Source: JBPCRW01 sp050996405
GTDB lineage: Bacteria; Acidobacteriota; Blastocatellia; Pyrinomonadales; Pyrinomonadaceae
Assembly (NCBI GenBank): GCA_050996405.1
Contig: JBPCRW010000251.1
Coordinates: 1-7,871, forward strand
Direction: 5' to 3'
Length of the DNA stretch: 7,871 bases
Part shown: in pieces, positions 1 through 5,416 of the stretch
How positions within the stretch are numbered: the stretch's first letter is position 1
Layout of the letters: the number at the start of each line of letters is the position of its first letter
Translations under genes and position numbers: made by a program
Notes under the pieces: model-generated
Seen by the model: only the letters and a program-made list of their open reading frames with translations
Database searches by the model: none
Told to the model about the DNA's origin: nothing

Positions 1-335
1 GTTGACGGAACGTTGACGACAATTCTCTGCAAACTCGCGGACGCGCCGAGTTTTTCTTCCCGTTTTGAAAAAGTTCCCGCCGCGCCATTGACCGTCACGC
101 CGGAAACTTCCGCTTTCGGACTGATTCGCAAAGTCAAAGTCGTTCCCGCGCCGTTACCGACATTCCGCACATTTAAAATCGCTCGCGCCGTCAAAAATCT
201 ATCGGCGGTCGAAGCGGAAATGTCATATTTTTTGACCTGCCAGATTGCGACAACGCGCGTTTCGTTTTGGGCGAAAATATTAAAGGCAAAAGTAAAAAGT
301 AAAAAGGCAAAAGTAATTACAGAAAATCGTTTCAT
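1..335 (-). CDS. Secreted protein with M1-peptidase-like N-terminal region (3' part outside window)
   Basis: The reading frame opens at an ATG whose first base is 335 and stays open to the window edge (111 codons seen). Residues 1-23 are a Sec signal peptide: MKR, a Phe/Leu-rich core, then NIFAQ, with cleavage likely after Ala22. The mature part starts QNETRVVAIWQVKKYDI and continues as beta-rich sequence with an RAILNVRNVG stretch and a VSGVTVNG stretch. This resembles the N-terminal beta domain of M1-family metallopeptidases in acidobacterial proteins. That is a resemblance only; no HExxH zinc motif lies inside the window. The start is 5 bases after the kdsA stop, with no clear ribosome binding site, so it is probably co-transcribed with kdsA. 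An overlapping plus-strand frame (13-351) is an antisense shadow. Gene reality is well supported by the signal peptide; family is uncertain. Confidence 0.75.
   Translation of the reverse strand, partial: MKRFSVITFAFLLFTFAFNIFAQNETRVVAIWQVKKYDISASTADRFLTARAILNVRNVGNGAGTTLTLRISPKAEVSGVTVNGAAGTFSKREEKLGASASLQRIVVNVPS
280..314 (-). repeat. Degenerate heptanucleotide tandem repeat, 5 units
   Basis: Read on the minus strand, 314 to 280 divides into five 7-mers: ACTTTTG, CCTTTTT, ACTTTTT, ACTTTTG, CCTTTAA. Each fits the pattern (A/C)CTTT plus two variable bases. As a result a 14-base direct repeat recurs exactly 21 bases apart (282-295 and 303-316 on the plus strand). The tract encodes the hydrophobic core of the signal peptide of the leftmost gene, and the 21-base period appears there as a repeated TFAF. 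It resembles the short tandem heptamer repeats known from cyanobacterial intergenic DNA; whether this genome has many copies cannot be seen here. Confidence 0.55.
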
Positions 336-340
336 TAGAA

Positions 341-1156
341 TTATTTTTTGATAAGTTCGTCAATCTGTTTCAGTTTGATTAAAAGTTTTTCCAGCTTTGC
401 CAGCGGCAGTTGATTCGGACCGTCCGACGGGGCTTTCGCGGGATTGTCGTGAACTTCCATAAACACCGCGTCCACGCCGCAAGCGACACCGGCGCGGGCA
501 AAATGTTCGATGTATTCGGCTTGTCCGCCCGTTGCTTTGCCAAGCCCGCCGGGAAGCTGCAAACTGTGCGTGACATCGAAAACAACCGGCACGCCGAACG
601 AACGCATTACGGGAAAACTTCTGAAATCCACAACTAAATTATTGTAACCGAAACTCGCGCCGCGCTCGGTCAAAAGAATTTTTTCGCCGCCCGCTTCGCG
701 CAATTTTTCGACGATATTTTTTGCATCCCACGGCGATAAAAATTGTCCTTTTTTGACGTTGACCGCTTTTCCCGTCCGCGCCGATTCGACTAATAAATCG
801 GTTTGACGGCACAAAAACGCTGGAATCTGAATCATATCCGCGACTTCCGCGACCTTTTCGACCTGCCACGTTTCGTGAACGTCCGTTATCACAGGAATAT
901 TGATTTCCGCTTTGACCTGCGCCAAAACTTCCAATCCAAATTCCATTCCGCCGCCGCGAAAACTTTCAATCGAACTACGATTCGCTTTATCGAACGAAGA
1001 TTTATAAACGAATTCGACACCGACATTTCTGCAAATATCGTGAATTTCCTGCGCCATAAAAAGCGCGTGCTGCGCCGATTCGACGACGCACGGACCTAAA
1101 ATAAACGCTAAACGCCCGTCGCCGAAAGTTGTGTTTTCTACTTGGAAGGATTTCAT
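341..1156 (-). CDS. kdsA: 3-deoxy-8-phosphooctulonate synthase (Kdo-8-phosphate synthase)
   Basis: A cytoplasmic TIM-barrel enzyme (DAHP-synthase/KdsA family) that condenses phosphoenolpyruvate with D-arabinose 5-phosphate to give Kdo-8-phosphate, the committed step towards Kdo of lipopolysaccharide. The 271 residues are full length. Family motifs are in order: GPCVVES (21-27), YKSSFDKANRSS (51-62), TDVHE (91-95), IPAFLCRQTD (111-120), NVKKGQF (133-139), ERGASFGYNNLVVDFRS (164-180), DVTHSLQLPGG (194-204), MEVHDNPAKAPSDGPNQLPL (233-252). Cys23, His197, Glu234 and Asp245 match the metal ligands of the metal-dependent class typified by Aquifex; the Escherichia enzyme has Asn at the Cys position. 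The start was placed at the ATG giving MKSFQVE. The frame extends 34 codons upstream, but that part lies over the HNH gene and has no family similarity. A 10-base gap follows the HNH stop; an AGAAAAG stretch is the only weak ribosome site. Confidence 0.96.
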   Translation of the reverse strand: MKSFQVENTTFGDGRLAFILGPCVVESAQHALFMAQEIHDICRNVGVEFVYKSSFDKANRSSIESFRGGGMEFGLEVLAQVKAEINIPVITDVHETWQVEKVAEVADMIQIPAFLCRQTDLLVESARTGKAVNVKKGQFLSPWDAKNIVEKLREAGGEKILLTERGASFGYNNLVVDFRSFPVMRSFGVPVVFDVTHSLQLPGGLGKATGGQAEYIEHFARAGVACGVDAVFMEVHDNPAKAPSDGPNQLPLAKLEKLLIKLKQIDELIKK

Positions 1157-1166
1157 AAAAACTTTT

Positions 1167-1583
1167 CTAAACCGAATAATTACCGAGTTCAACCAGACCT
1201 TTGCGTTCGGCGATGCGCTCCAAATTGTTAAAACCGAAAATGGCTGCGGTAACTTCACCGATTTCCGTTAAATATTCGATTTCTGCATCTGAATTGATTC
1301 GGAAATGCTCGTCCCAATCATCTGTTCGCGGATTAAAAAATCGGACGAGAATTTTTGTAGATTCGGAAAGCGAACCCAAATCGCTTCCCTTATTGCGGTT
1401 GCAAGGCTGGCAAGCCAACGCCAAATTACTAAATTCACTTTGTCCGCGATGTTTGAGGCTGATGATGTGGTCAATTTCGCCGCCGAAGTATGTATCTTCG
1501 ATTGCGATTCGGCAATATTCACAAAATCCGTTTGCTCGAAGTTCGACTCGCGTTCGCAAATTTTCGCTGACGTAACGACTCAT
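1167..1583 (-). CDS. HNH endonuclease family protein
   Basis: A 138-residue protein with a compact HNH (beta-beta-alpha metal) nuclease fold. A CEYC pair (Cys21, Cys24) and a CQPC pair (Cys58, Cys61) should bind a structural zinc. GGEIDHIISLKHRG (34-47) carries the catalytic His39, and SNLALACQPCNRNKGSD (52-68) gives the Asn and final N positions. The C-terminal half (FFNPRTDDWDEHF, 82-94, and IGEVTAAIFGFNN, 108-120) is typical of stand-alone HNH proteins common in cyanobacteria and other environmental bacteria. No restriction-modification partner, phage gene or toxin immunity domain is beside it. Its ATG overlaps the stop of the preceding small gene (ATGA, 1583-1580), so translation is probably coupled; no ribosome site of its own is visible. 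Substrate and role are unknown. Start is firm because MSRYVSENLR fits the family N-terminus. Confidence 0.9.
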   Translation of the reverse strand: MSRYVSENLRTRVELRANGFCEYCRIAIEDTYFGGEIDHIISLKHRGQSEFSNLALACQPCNRNKGSDLGSLSESTKILVRFFNPRTDDWDEHFRINSDAEIEYLTEIGEVTAAIFGFNNLERIAERKGLVELGNYSV

Positions 1584-1828
1584 TTAGCAATCGCGTATTT
1601 ACGGGCGAAAATTTTAGCCATTCGCATCAGATGTTCCAACTGCATATAGTAATCGAGTTCTTGTTTTTCTTCGGCGGAAATCCCTTCCGTTTTTTCGCGC
1701 TCAATCAAATCGGAAACTCTCTGTTTGGTTTCCGCCGAAGGTCGAAACGCCAGAACTTTCGCCGGATTGGTCATCGCAATAAAGCTGGCGACTTCTTCCG
1801 ACGCTTTGTAATTTTTAACGGCAGTCAT
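1580..1828 (-). CDS. Small helical protein of unknown function, paired with HNH endonuclease
   Basis: An 82-residue charged protein starting MTAVKNYKAS. It looks almost entirely alpha-helical: VLAFRPSAETKQRVSDLIER (25-44) and SAEEKQELDYYMQLEHLMRM (51-70) form two amphipathic helices, followed by a basic tail AKIFARKYAIAK (71-82). No Cys, signal peptide or membrane segment is present. I recall similar small proteins beside HNH genes in cyanobacteria, but do not know a named family or function. The ATG at 1828 was chosen; an in-frame TTG 14 codons earlier would overlap the candidate -10 box. A GAGG stretch lies about 14 bases before the ATG, which is long for a ribosome site. The ATGA overlap with the HNH gene suggests a functional pair; an antitoxin, adaptor or DNA-recognition partner are all possible but untested. 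Confidence 0.8.
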   Translation of the reverse strand: MTAVKNYKASEEVASFIAMTNPAKVLAFRPSAETKQRVSDLIEREKTEGISAEEKQELDYYMQLEHLMRMAKIFARKYAIAK

Positions 1829-1855
1829 ATTTGATTTAAAAACCTCTTGACTGAA

Positions 1856-1864
1856 ATTATAACA
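1856..1864 (-). promoter_or_regulatory. Candidate extended -10 promoter for the small-protein/HNH pair
   Basis: The 46-base gap between the pyrG stop and the small gene holds TGTTATAAT on the minus strand, a perfect extended -10 (TGnTATAAT). No good -35 lies 17 bases upstream (CGAAGA), which extended -10 promoters can tolerate. Initiation would fall near 1849, just before an AAGAGG stretch. This would let the downstream genes be expressed apart from kdsB-pyrG. Confidence 0.4.
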
Positions 1865-1874
1865 CGGCAAAAAT

Positions 1875-3590
1875 CTATTCTTCGCCCGCGACAGCCGCGC
1901 GTTCGGGCATTTCGATTTTCATATCGCTCGAAATATCTTCTTTTAAATTTTCGCTCGTCAGACGATTTTGCCAGGCGGCTTTGACGAACGAGACGAACAG
2001 CGGATGCGCGTTCAAAGGTTTCGATTTATATTCGGGATGAAACTGGCAGCCGATGAAAAACGGGTGCGTGTCTTTGGAAAGTTCGACCATTTCAATAAAT
2101 TTCCCGTCGGGCGAAACTCCGCTGAAAACCAGTCCGTTTTCTTCTAAAACTTCACGAAATTCGGGATTAAATTCATAGCGGTGACGGTGGCGTTCGGAAA
2201 TTTCGGATTTATCGTTGTAAATTTCACGCGCCAGACTTCCCTTTTTTAATTCGCAAGTCCACGCGCCGAGGCGCATCGTGCCGCCGTATTCTTCGACATC
2301 AACAAGGTCGCGCAGTTTGAAAATAATCGGAAAAGGCGTGTCGCTGTTGAACTCCGTCGAATCGGCATCTTTTAAACCGCAGACATTTCGCGCAAATTCG
2401 ACGCACGCCGTCTGCATTCCGAGACAGATTCCGAAATACGGCGTGCCGGATTTCCGCGCGTATTTTATCGCGCGCAGCATTCCCGAAATGCCGCGTTTGC
2501 CGAAACCGCCGGGAACTAAAATCGCGTCGTAATCCTGCAATCCGGTTTCATAGTTTTCGTCGTCAACCAGACTTTCCGATTCAATCCAATTCACGTTGAC
2601 GCGCAGATTATTCGCCACGCCCGCGTGCGTCAGAGCCTCGCGCAAACTTTTATATGAATCTTCAAGCTCGACATATTTTCCGACAATCGCAATTTTCACG
2701 TCGCCTTCGGACGGTTCTTTAATTGTCGAAACCAGTTCGCGCCAACGCTTCAAATCGGCATTTGGAAATTGCTCGCTCAAGTTCAGATTTTCGACAATCA
2801 GCGCGTCCAAACCCTGTTCGTAAAAAGCCAGCGGAACTTCGTAAATCGTTTTAACATCGAGCGCGGCAATGACGGCGTTTTCTTCGACGTTGCAGAAAAG
2901 CGCGATTTTACGGCGCAAATCGAGCGACAGAGGTTTTTCCGAACGACACAAAAGAATATCCGGCGCGATGCCGATTTCCCTGAGTTCGCGGACGCTGTGC
3001 TGCGTCGGTTTGGTTTTGAGTTCTCCAGCGGCGGCGATATACGGAACGAGCGTTACGTGAACGTAAAGCGAATTTTTTTTGCCGACTTCGTTTCCAAGCT
3101 GGCGAATCGCTTCCAAAAACGGCAAACTTTCGATGTCGCCAACCGTTCCGCCGATTTCGACAATCAACACATCGGGCGAATCTTTTTCCGCGACGGCGCG
3201 AACAGCCTGCTTGATTTCGTCCGTAATGTGCGGGATAACCTGAATCGTTTTCCCTAAATAATCGCCGCGCCTTTCCTTCTCAATCACCGAAAGATAAATT
3301 CTGCCGCTTGTCCAATTATTAGCCTTCGTCAATTCGGCGTTCGTAAATCGCTCGTAATGCCCCAAATCTAAATCGGTTTCCGCGCCGTCGTCCGTCACAT
3401 AACATTCGCCGTGCTGAAACGGCGACATCGTGCCGGGGTCGACATTGATATACGGGTCGAGTTTCATCATCTGCACCCGCGCGCCGCGCGCTTCCAAAAG
3501 ACAGCCAATCGAACTCGCCGCCAAACCTTTCCCCAAACTCGAAACCACGCCGCCGGTGACGAAAATATATTTTGTTTGTTTTTCAGTCAT
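1875..3590 (-). CDS. pyrG: CTP synthase (glutamine-hydrolysing)
   Basis: Converts UTP, ATP and glutamine to CTP in the cytoplasm, the last step of de novo CTP synthesis. The 571 residues are slightly longer than the usual 535-550; the excess is a C-terminal tail after about residue 545. The synthetase (amidoligase) domain spans about 1-275: P-loop VTGGVVSSLGKG (11-22), DPYINVDPGTMSP (45-57), GETDLDLGHYERF-like region (69-82), EIGGTVGDIES (145-155). The class I glutamine amidotransferase domain spans about 296-545: PGGFGKRG oxyanion region (360-367), nucleophile Cys389 in GICLGMQ, and the His518/Glu520 pair in QFHPEYKSKP. All catalytic residues are present. The ATG at 3590 lies inside the end of kdsB (8-base overlap), with an AAGAG stretch 8 bases upstream. 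CTP is the direct substrate of KdsB, which explains the neighbourhood. Confidence 0.98.
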   Translation of the reverse strand: MTEKQTKYIFVTGGVVSSLGKGLAASSIGCLLEARGARVQMMKLDPYINVDPGTMSPFQHGECYVTDDGAETDLDLGHYERFTNAELTKANNWTSGRIYLSVIEKERRGDYLGKTIQVIPHITDEIKQAVRAVAEKDSPDVLIVEIGGTVGDIESLPFLEAIRQLGNEVGKKNSLYVHVTLVPYIAAAGELKTKPTQHSVRELREIGIAPDILLCRSEKPLSLDLRRKIALFCNVEENAVIAALDVKTIYEVPLAFYEQGLDALIVENLNLSEQFPNADLKRWRELVSTIKEPSEGDVKIAIVGKYVELEDSYKSLREALTHAGVANNLRVNVNWIESESLVDDENYETGLQDYDAILVPGGFGKRGISGMLRAIKYARKSGTPYFGICLGMQTACVEFARNVCGLKDADSTEFNSDTPFPIIFKLRDLVDVEEYGGTMRLGAWTCELKKGSLAREIYNDKSEISERHRHRYEFNPEFREVLEENGLVFSGVSPDGKFIEMVELSKDTHPFFIGCQFHPEYKSKPLNAHPLFVSFVKAAWQNRLTSENLKEDISSDMKIEMPERAAVAGEE

Positions 3591-4395
3591 TGTTTTTGCT
3601 CTTAATTATTTTTTCAACTCTTTCAAAATCTTCCTGCGTATCAACGCCAATCGAACTTTCGGAAACTTCAACGACTTTAATTTTCGCGCCGTTTTCCAAT
3701 GCGCGAAGCTGTTCGAGCATTTCCGTTTTTTCGAGATTCGTCTGTTTTAATTTTGTGAATTTTAACAAAAACTCGCGGCGATAAACATAAAGTCCGGTAT
3801 GTTTGCGGAAAAGCGAAATCAAATTCGGTTCATTAAATAAAGCGTTTTCCAAAGTGCCGTATCGTTTCACCGCGTCACGCGGAAACGGAATCGGAAAACG
3901 CGAAAAATAGAGCGCGAAATTATTTTTGTCCGTAACGACTTTGACGACATCGGGCGACAAAACATCTTTCGCGTCGTGAATTTTTTCGCACGTCGTCGCC
4001 ATTTGAATTTCATCATTTTCTAAAATCGCTTCGACCGCGCTTTCGATTGTCGTGGGCGCGATTAAAGGCTCGTCGCCCTGCACGTTGACGATGATTAAAT
4101 TTTCGGGCAAGTTTGCGGCGACTTCCGCGATTCTGTCGCTTCCCGATTGATGATTTTCGCTAGTTAAAATCGCTTCGTTTCCGCTGGCTTCGACAATTTT
4201 TAAAATGCTTTCGCTGTCGGTGGCGACAATCACACGCGAAATGTTTTTAGCTTTTTTAGTTTGCTCTAAAGTATGCAGAATCAGAGGTTTTCCGTCCAAA
4301 TCAAGCAGAAGTTTATTCGCCAGACGACTTGATTCGAGTCGTGCGGGAATGATTGCGATGATATTTTTCAGGGGATTTTTCCCGTGTTGCTTCAC
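3583..4395 (-). CDS. kdsB: 3-deoxy-manno-octulosonate cytidylyltransferase (CMP-Kdo synthetase)
   Basis: Activates Kdo with CTP to CMP-Kdo for transfer to lipid A, in the cytoplasm. The nucleotidyltransferase fold is complete: IIAIIPARLESSRLANK (12-28, numbered from the GTG start) binds CTP, and HQSGSDR, VNVQGDEPLI (metal-binding Asp), FALYFSRFPIPFPRD, KHTGLYVYRREFLLKF, LEKTEMLEQLRALENG and GVDTQEDFERVE follow in family order. The start is uncertain. There is no ATG before the IPAR motif. In-frame choices are TTG 4425, GTG 4395 and CTG 4371; GTG gives 270 residues. CTG would give MKNIIAIIPAR, the closest fit to the usual N-terminus. The GTG lies within a small hairpin and very near a predicted transcription start, so translation might be almost leaderless. 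The stop codon (3585-3583) lies inside the start of pyrG. First gene of the minus-strand unit. Confidence 0.95.
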   Translation of the reverse strand: MKQHGKNPLKNIIAIIPARLESSRLANKLLLDLDGKPLILHTLEQTKKAKNISRVIVATDSESILKIVEASGNEAILTSENHQSGSDRIAEVAANLPENLIIVNVQGDEPLIAPTTIESAVEAILENDEIQMATTCEKIHDAKDVLSPDVVKVVTDKNNFALYFSRFPIPFPRDAVKRYGTLENALFNEPNLISLFRKHTGLYVYRREFLLKFTKLKQTNLEKTEMLEQLRALENGAKIKVVEVSESSIGVDTQEDFERVEKIIKSKNND

Positions 4396-4398
4396 GGG
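4381..4398 (-). promoter_or_regulatory. Small hairpin at the kdsB start
   Basis: A perfect 6-base stem (CCCGTG / CACGGG) with a 6-base loop. On the minus strand it contains the GTG candidate start codon of kdsB in its 5' arm, followed by AAAAATCCC and the CTG alternative. It sits at the predicted 5' end of the transcript. It could mask the GTG or be a 5' stabilising stem; no function is proven. Confidence 0.35.
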
Positions 4399-4405
4399 AT
4401 TACAG

Positions 4406-4432
4406 AGTATATTGTTTGGAAACAAAGTTCAA
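4406..4432 (-). promoter_or_regulatory. Candidate promoter of the kdsB-pyrG unit
   Basis: On the minus strand, TTGAAC (4432-4427) and TATACT (4411-4406) are separated by 15 bases, somewhat short of the optimum. Initiation would be expected near 4399, only a few bases before the GTG start of kdsB. The -35 box lies in the left arm of the inverted repeat at 4425-4458. Prediction by eye only. Confidence 0.35.
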
Positions 4433-4458
4433 GGTTGCGCCGCCGCAACTTGGAACTT
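4425..4458. repeat. Inverted repeat in the divergent kdsB / protease intergenic region
   Basis: Left arm 4425-4439 and right arm 4444-4458 are 15 bases each with a 4-base centre; 13 of 15 positions pair, and one of the two remaining is a possible G-U in RNA. Both arms also show a 7-base period (AAGTTCA, AGGTTGC on the left; GCAACTT, GGAACTT on the right). It lacks a U tract in either direction, so it is not a terminator. It may be a two-way operator, a dispersed repeat, or the source of the -35 boxes on each side. Confidence 0.6.
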
Positions 4459-4478
4459 AAATCTAATTTGGTTAAACT
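4450..4478 (+). promoter_or_regulatory. Candidate promoter of the CPBP protease gene
   Basis: TTGGAA (4450-4455) and TAAACT (4473-4478) are 17 bases apart. Initiation would fall at about 4485, next to the GTG start at 4486, so the message could be leaderless. No ribosome binding site is seen before that GTG, which fits. The -35 lies in the right arm of the inverted repeat. Confidence 0.35.
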
Positions 4479-4485
4479 TTTTAAC

Positions 4486-5375
4486 GTGCAAAATTACGAA
4501 ACAGAGTCCGCCGCAAACTTGCCGCAGCCTTCAACCGAAAATCAGCCGTCCCTTTCTGTTCCGCAAATTCCTTCGCCGGATAATCCGCCGTGGAATAACT
4601 GGGCAGCTATCGGAACTTGGATTGCGAGTATAATTTTTATTGCCGTTCTTCCGCTTGCGTTTCTGCTTCCTTATCTATCGAAACAACACCTTGATTTTAC
4701 AAATCAGGAAGCAGTTAAAAATTTTGCTCTAACAGACCCGACGGCTGTTTGCTGCAAGTATTTGCCATAATTCCGGCACATATCCTGACATTAATTTTGG
4801 CTTGGCTGGTGGTTACAAGACTTAGGAAATATTCTTTTCGGCAAACTCTAGGTTGGGAATGGAACGGTTTTAAGATATGGCATTCGATTGTCATCGTCAT
4901 TTTCTTTCTTCTGCTTGGTTATGTTTTAACTAAAATTTTTGGTCAATCGGAGAATGATTTTCAAAAGATGCTGGAAAGTTCAAGAATTGTCGTTTTTCCG
5001 ATTGCTTTTATGGCAATTTTTACCGCCCCGCTGGTTGAAGAAGTTATTTATCGAGGCATTTTATATTCGTCACTCCAAAGAAAAGTAGGCATCGTCTATG
5101 CCGTAATCATAGTTACATTATTATTTGGCTTGGTTCACGTCCCTCAATACAGTAAAAATTTTTCTCCCGATTTTTCCGCTTTGATACCGCTTTTTTTATT
5201 AAGTTTGACTTTGACTTTAATCAGAGTCCGCACAAAAAATCTTCTTCCGTGTATTGTTTTGCATACCATATTTAATACCGTCGGTTCACTGTCGATAATT
5301 CTCGAGCCTTATCTCCGAAATTTATCCGAGCCGAATCAAACGCCGACGGCGTTTATTTTCCATCTTTTCAAATAA
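4486..5375 (+). pseudogene. CPBP-family intramembrane metalloprotease, frameshifted
   Basis: Two frames together make one CPBP (CAAX protease / bacteriocin-processing) membrane protein of about 296 residues. The first, from the GTG at 4486 (MQNYETESA), has a Pro-rich cytoplasmic N-terminus, a membrane helix starting near NNWAAIGTWIAS, and ends in ALTDPTAV before reading into CCKYLP and a stop at 4768-4770. The second, open from 4749 to the TAA at 5373-5375, continues exactly as LLQVFAIIPAHILTL, as expected for the family. Its motifs are intact: EEVIYRG (EExxxR), FGLVHVPQY (FxxxH) and HTIFN. At 4747-4751 the sequence reads GTTTG; one more T would join the frames. The second frame could start at the TTG 4749, giving 208 residues lacking the first helix. 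Whether this is true decay, a sequencing error or frameshifting cannot be told here. Substrate unknown. Confidence 0.85.
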
Positions 5376-5376
5376 A

Positions 5377-5403
5377 AAAGGCAGAAACTTAAGTTCTGCC
5401 TTT
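5377..5403. terminator. Bidirectional terminator between convergent genes
   Basis: Perfect 10-base arms (AAAGGCAGAA 5377-5386, TTCTGCCTTT 5394-5403) with a 7-base loop, right after the protease stop. Read on the minus strand, the hairpin is followed by a run CTTTTTTATTT, a good U tract for the FecR gene, whose stop is 14 bases away. On the plus strand only TTT then CC follows, so termination there may be weaker. Confidence 0.85.
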
Positions 5404-5416
5404 CCTGTCTCGAAAT

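Noticed and set aside
13..351. Plus-strand open frame of 112 codons at the left edge.
   Set aside because: It is antisense to a minus-strand frame with a clear signal peptide and coherent beta domain, and it has no recognisable features of its own.
1167..1828. Type II restriction or classical toxin-antitoxin system.
   Set aside because: No methyltransferase is present, and the small protein lacks a recognisable antitoxin DNA-binding domain, so neither label can be supported.
2769..3257. Plus-strand open frame of 162 codons inside pyrG.
   Set aside because: Antisense to fully conserved CTP synthase sequence; its Arg/Phe-rich composition is typical of a shadow frame.
4747..4753. Programmed -1 frameshift site in the protease gene.
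   Set aside because: No X XXY YYZ heptamer and no evident downstream pseudoknot; a plain one-base loss explains the data more simply.
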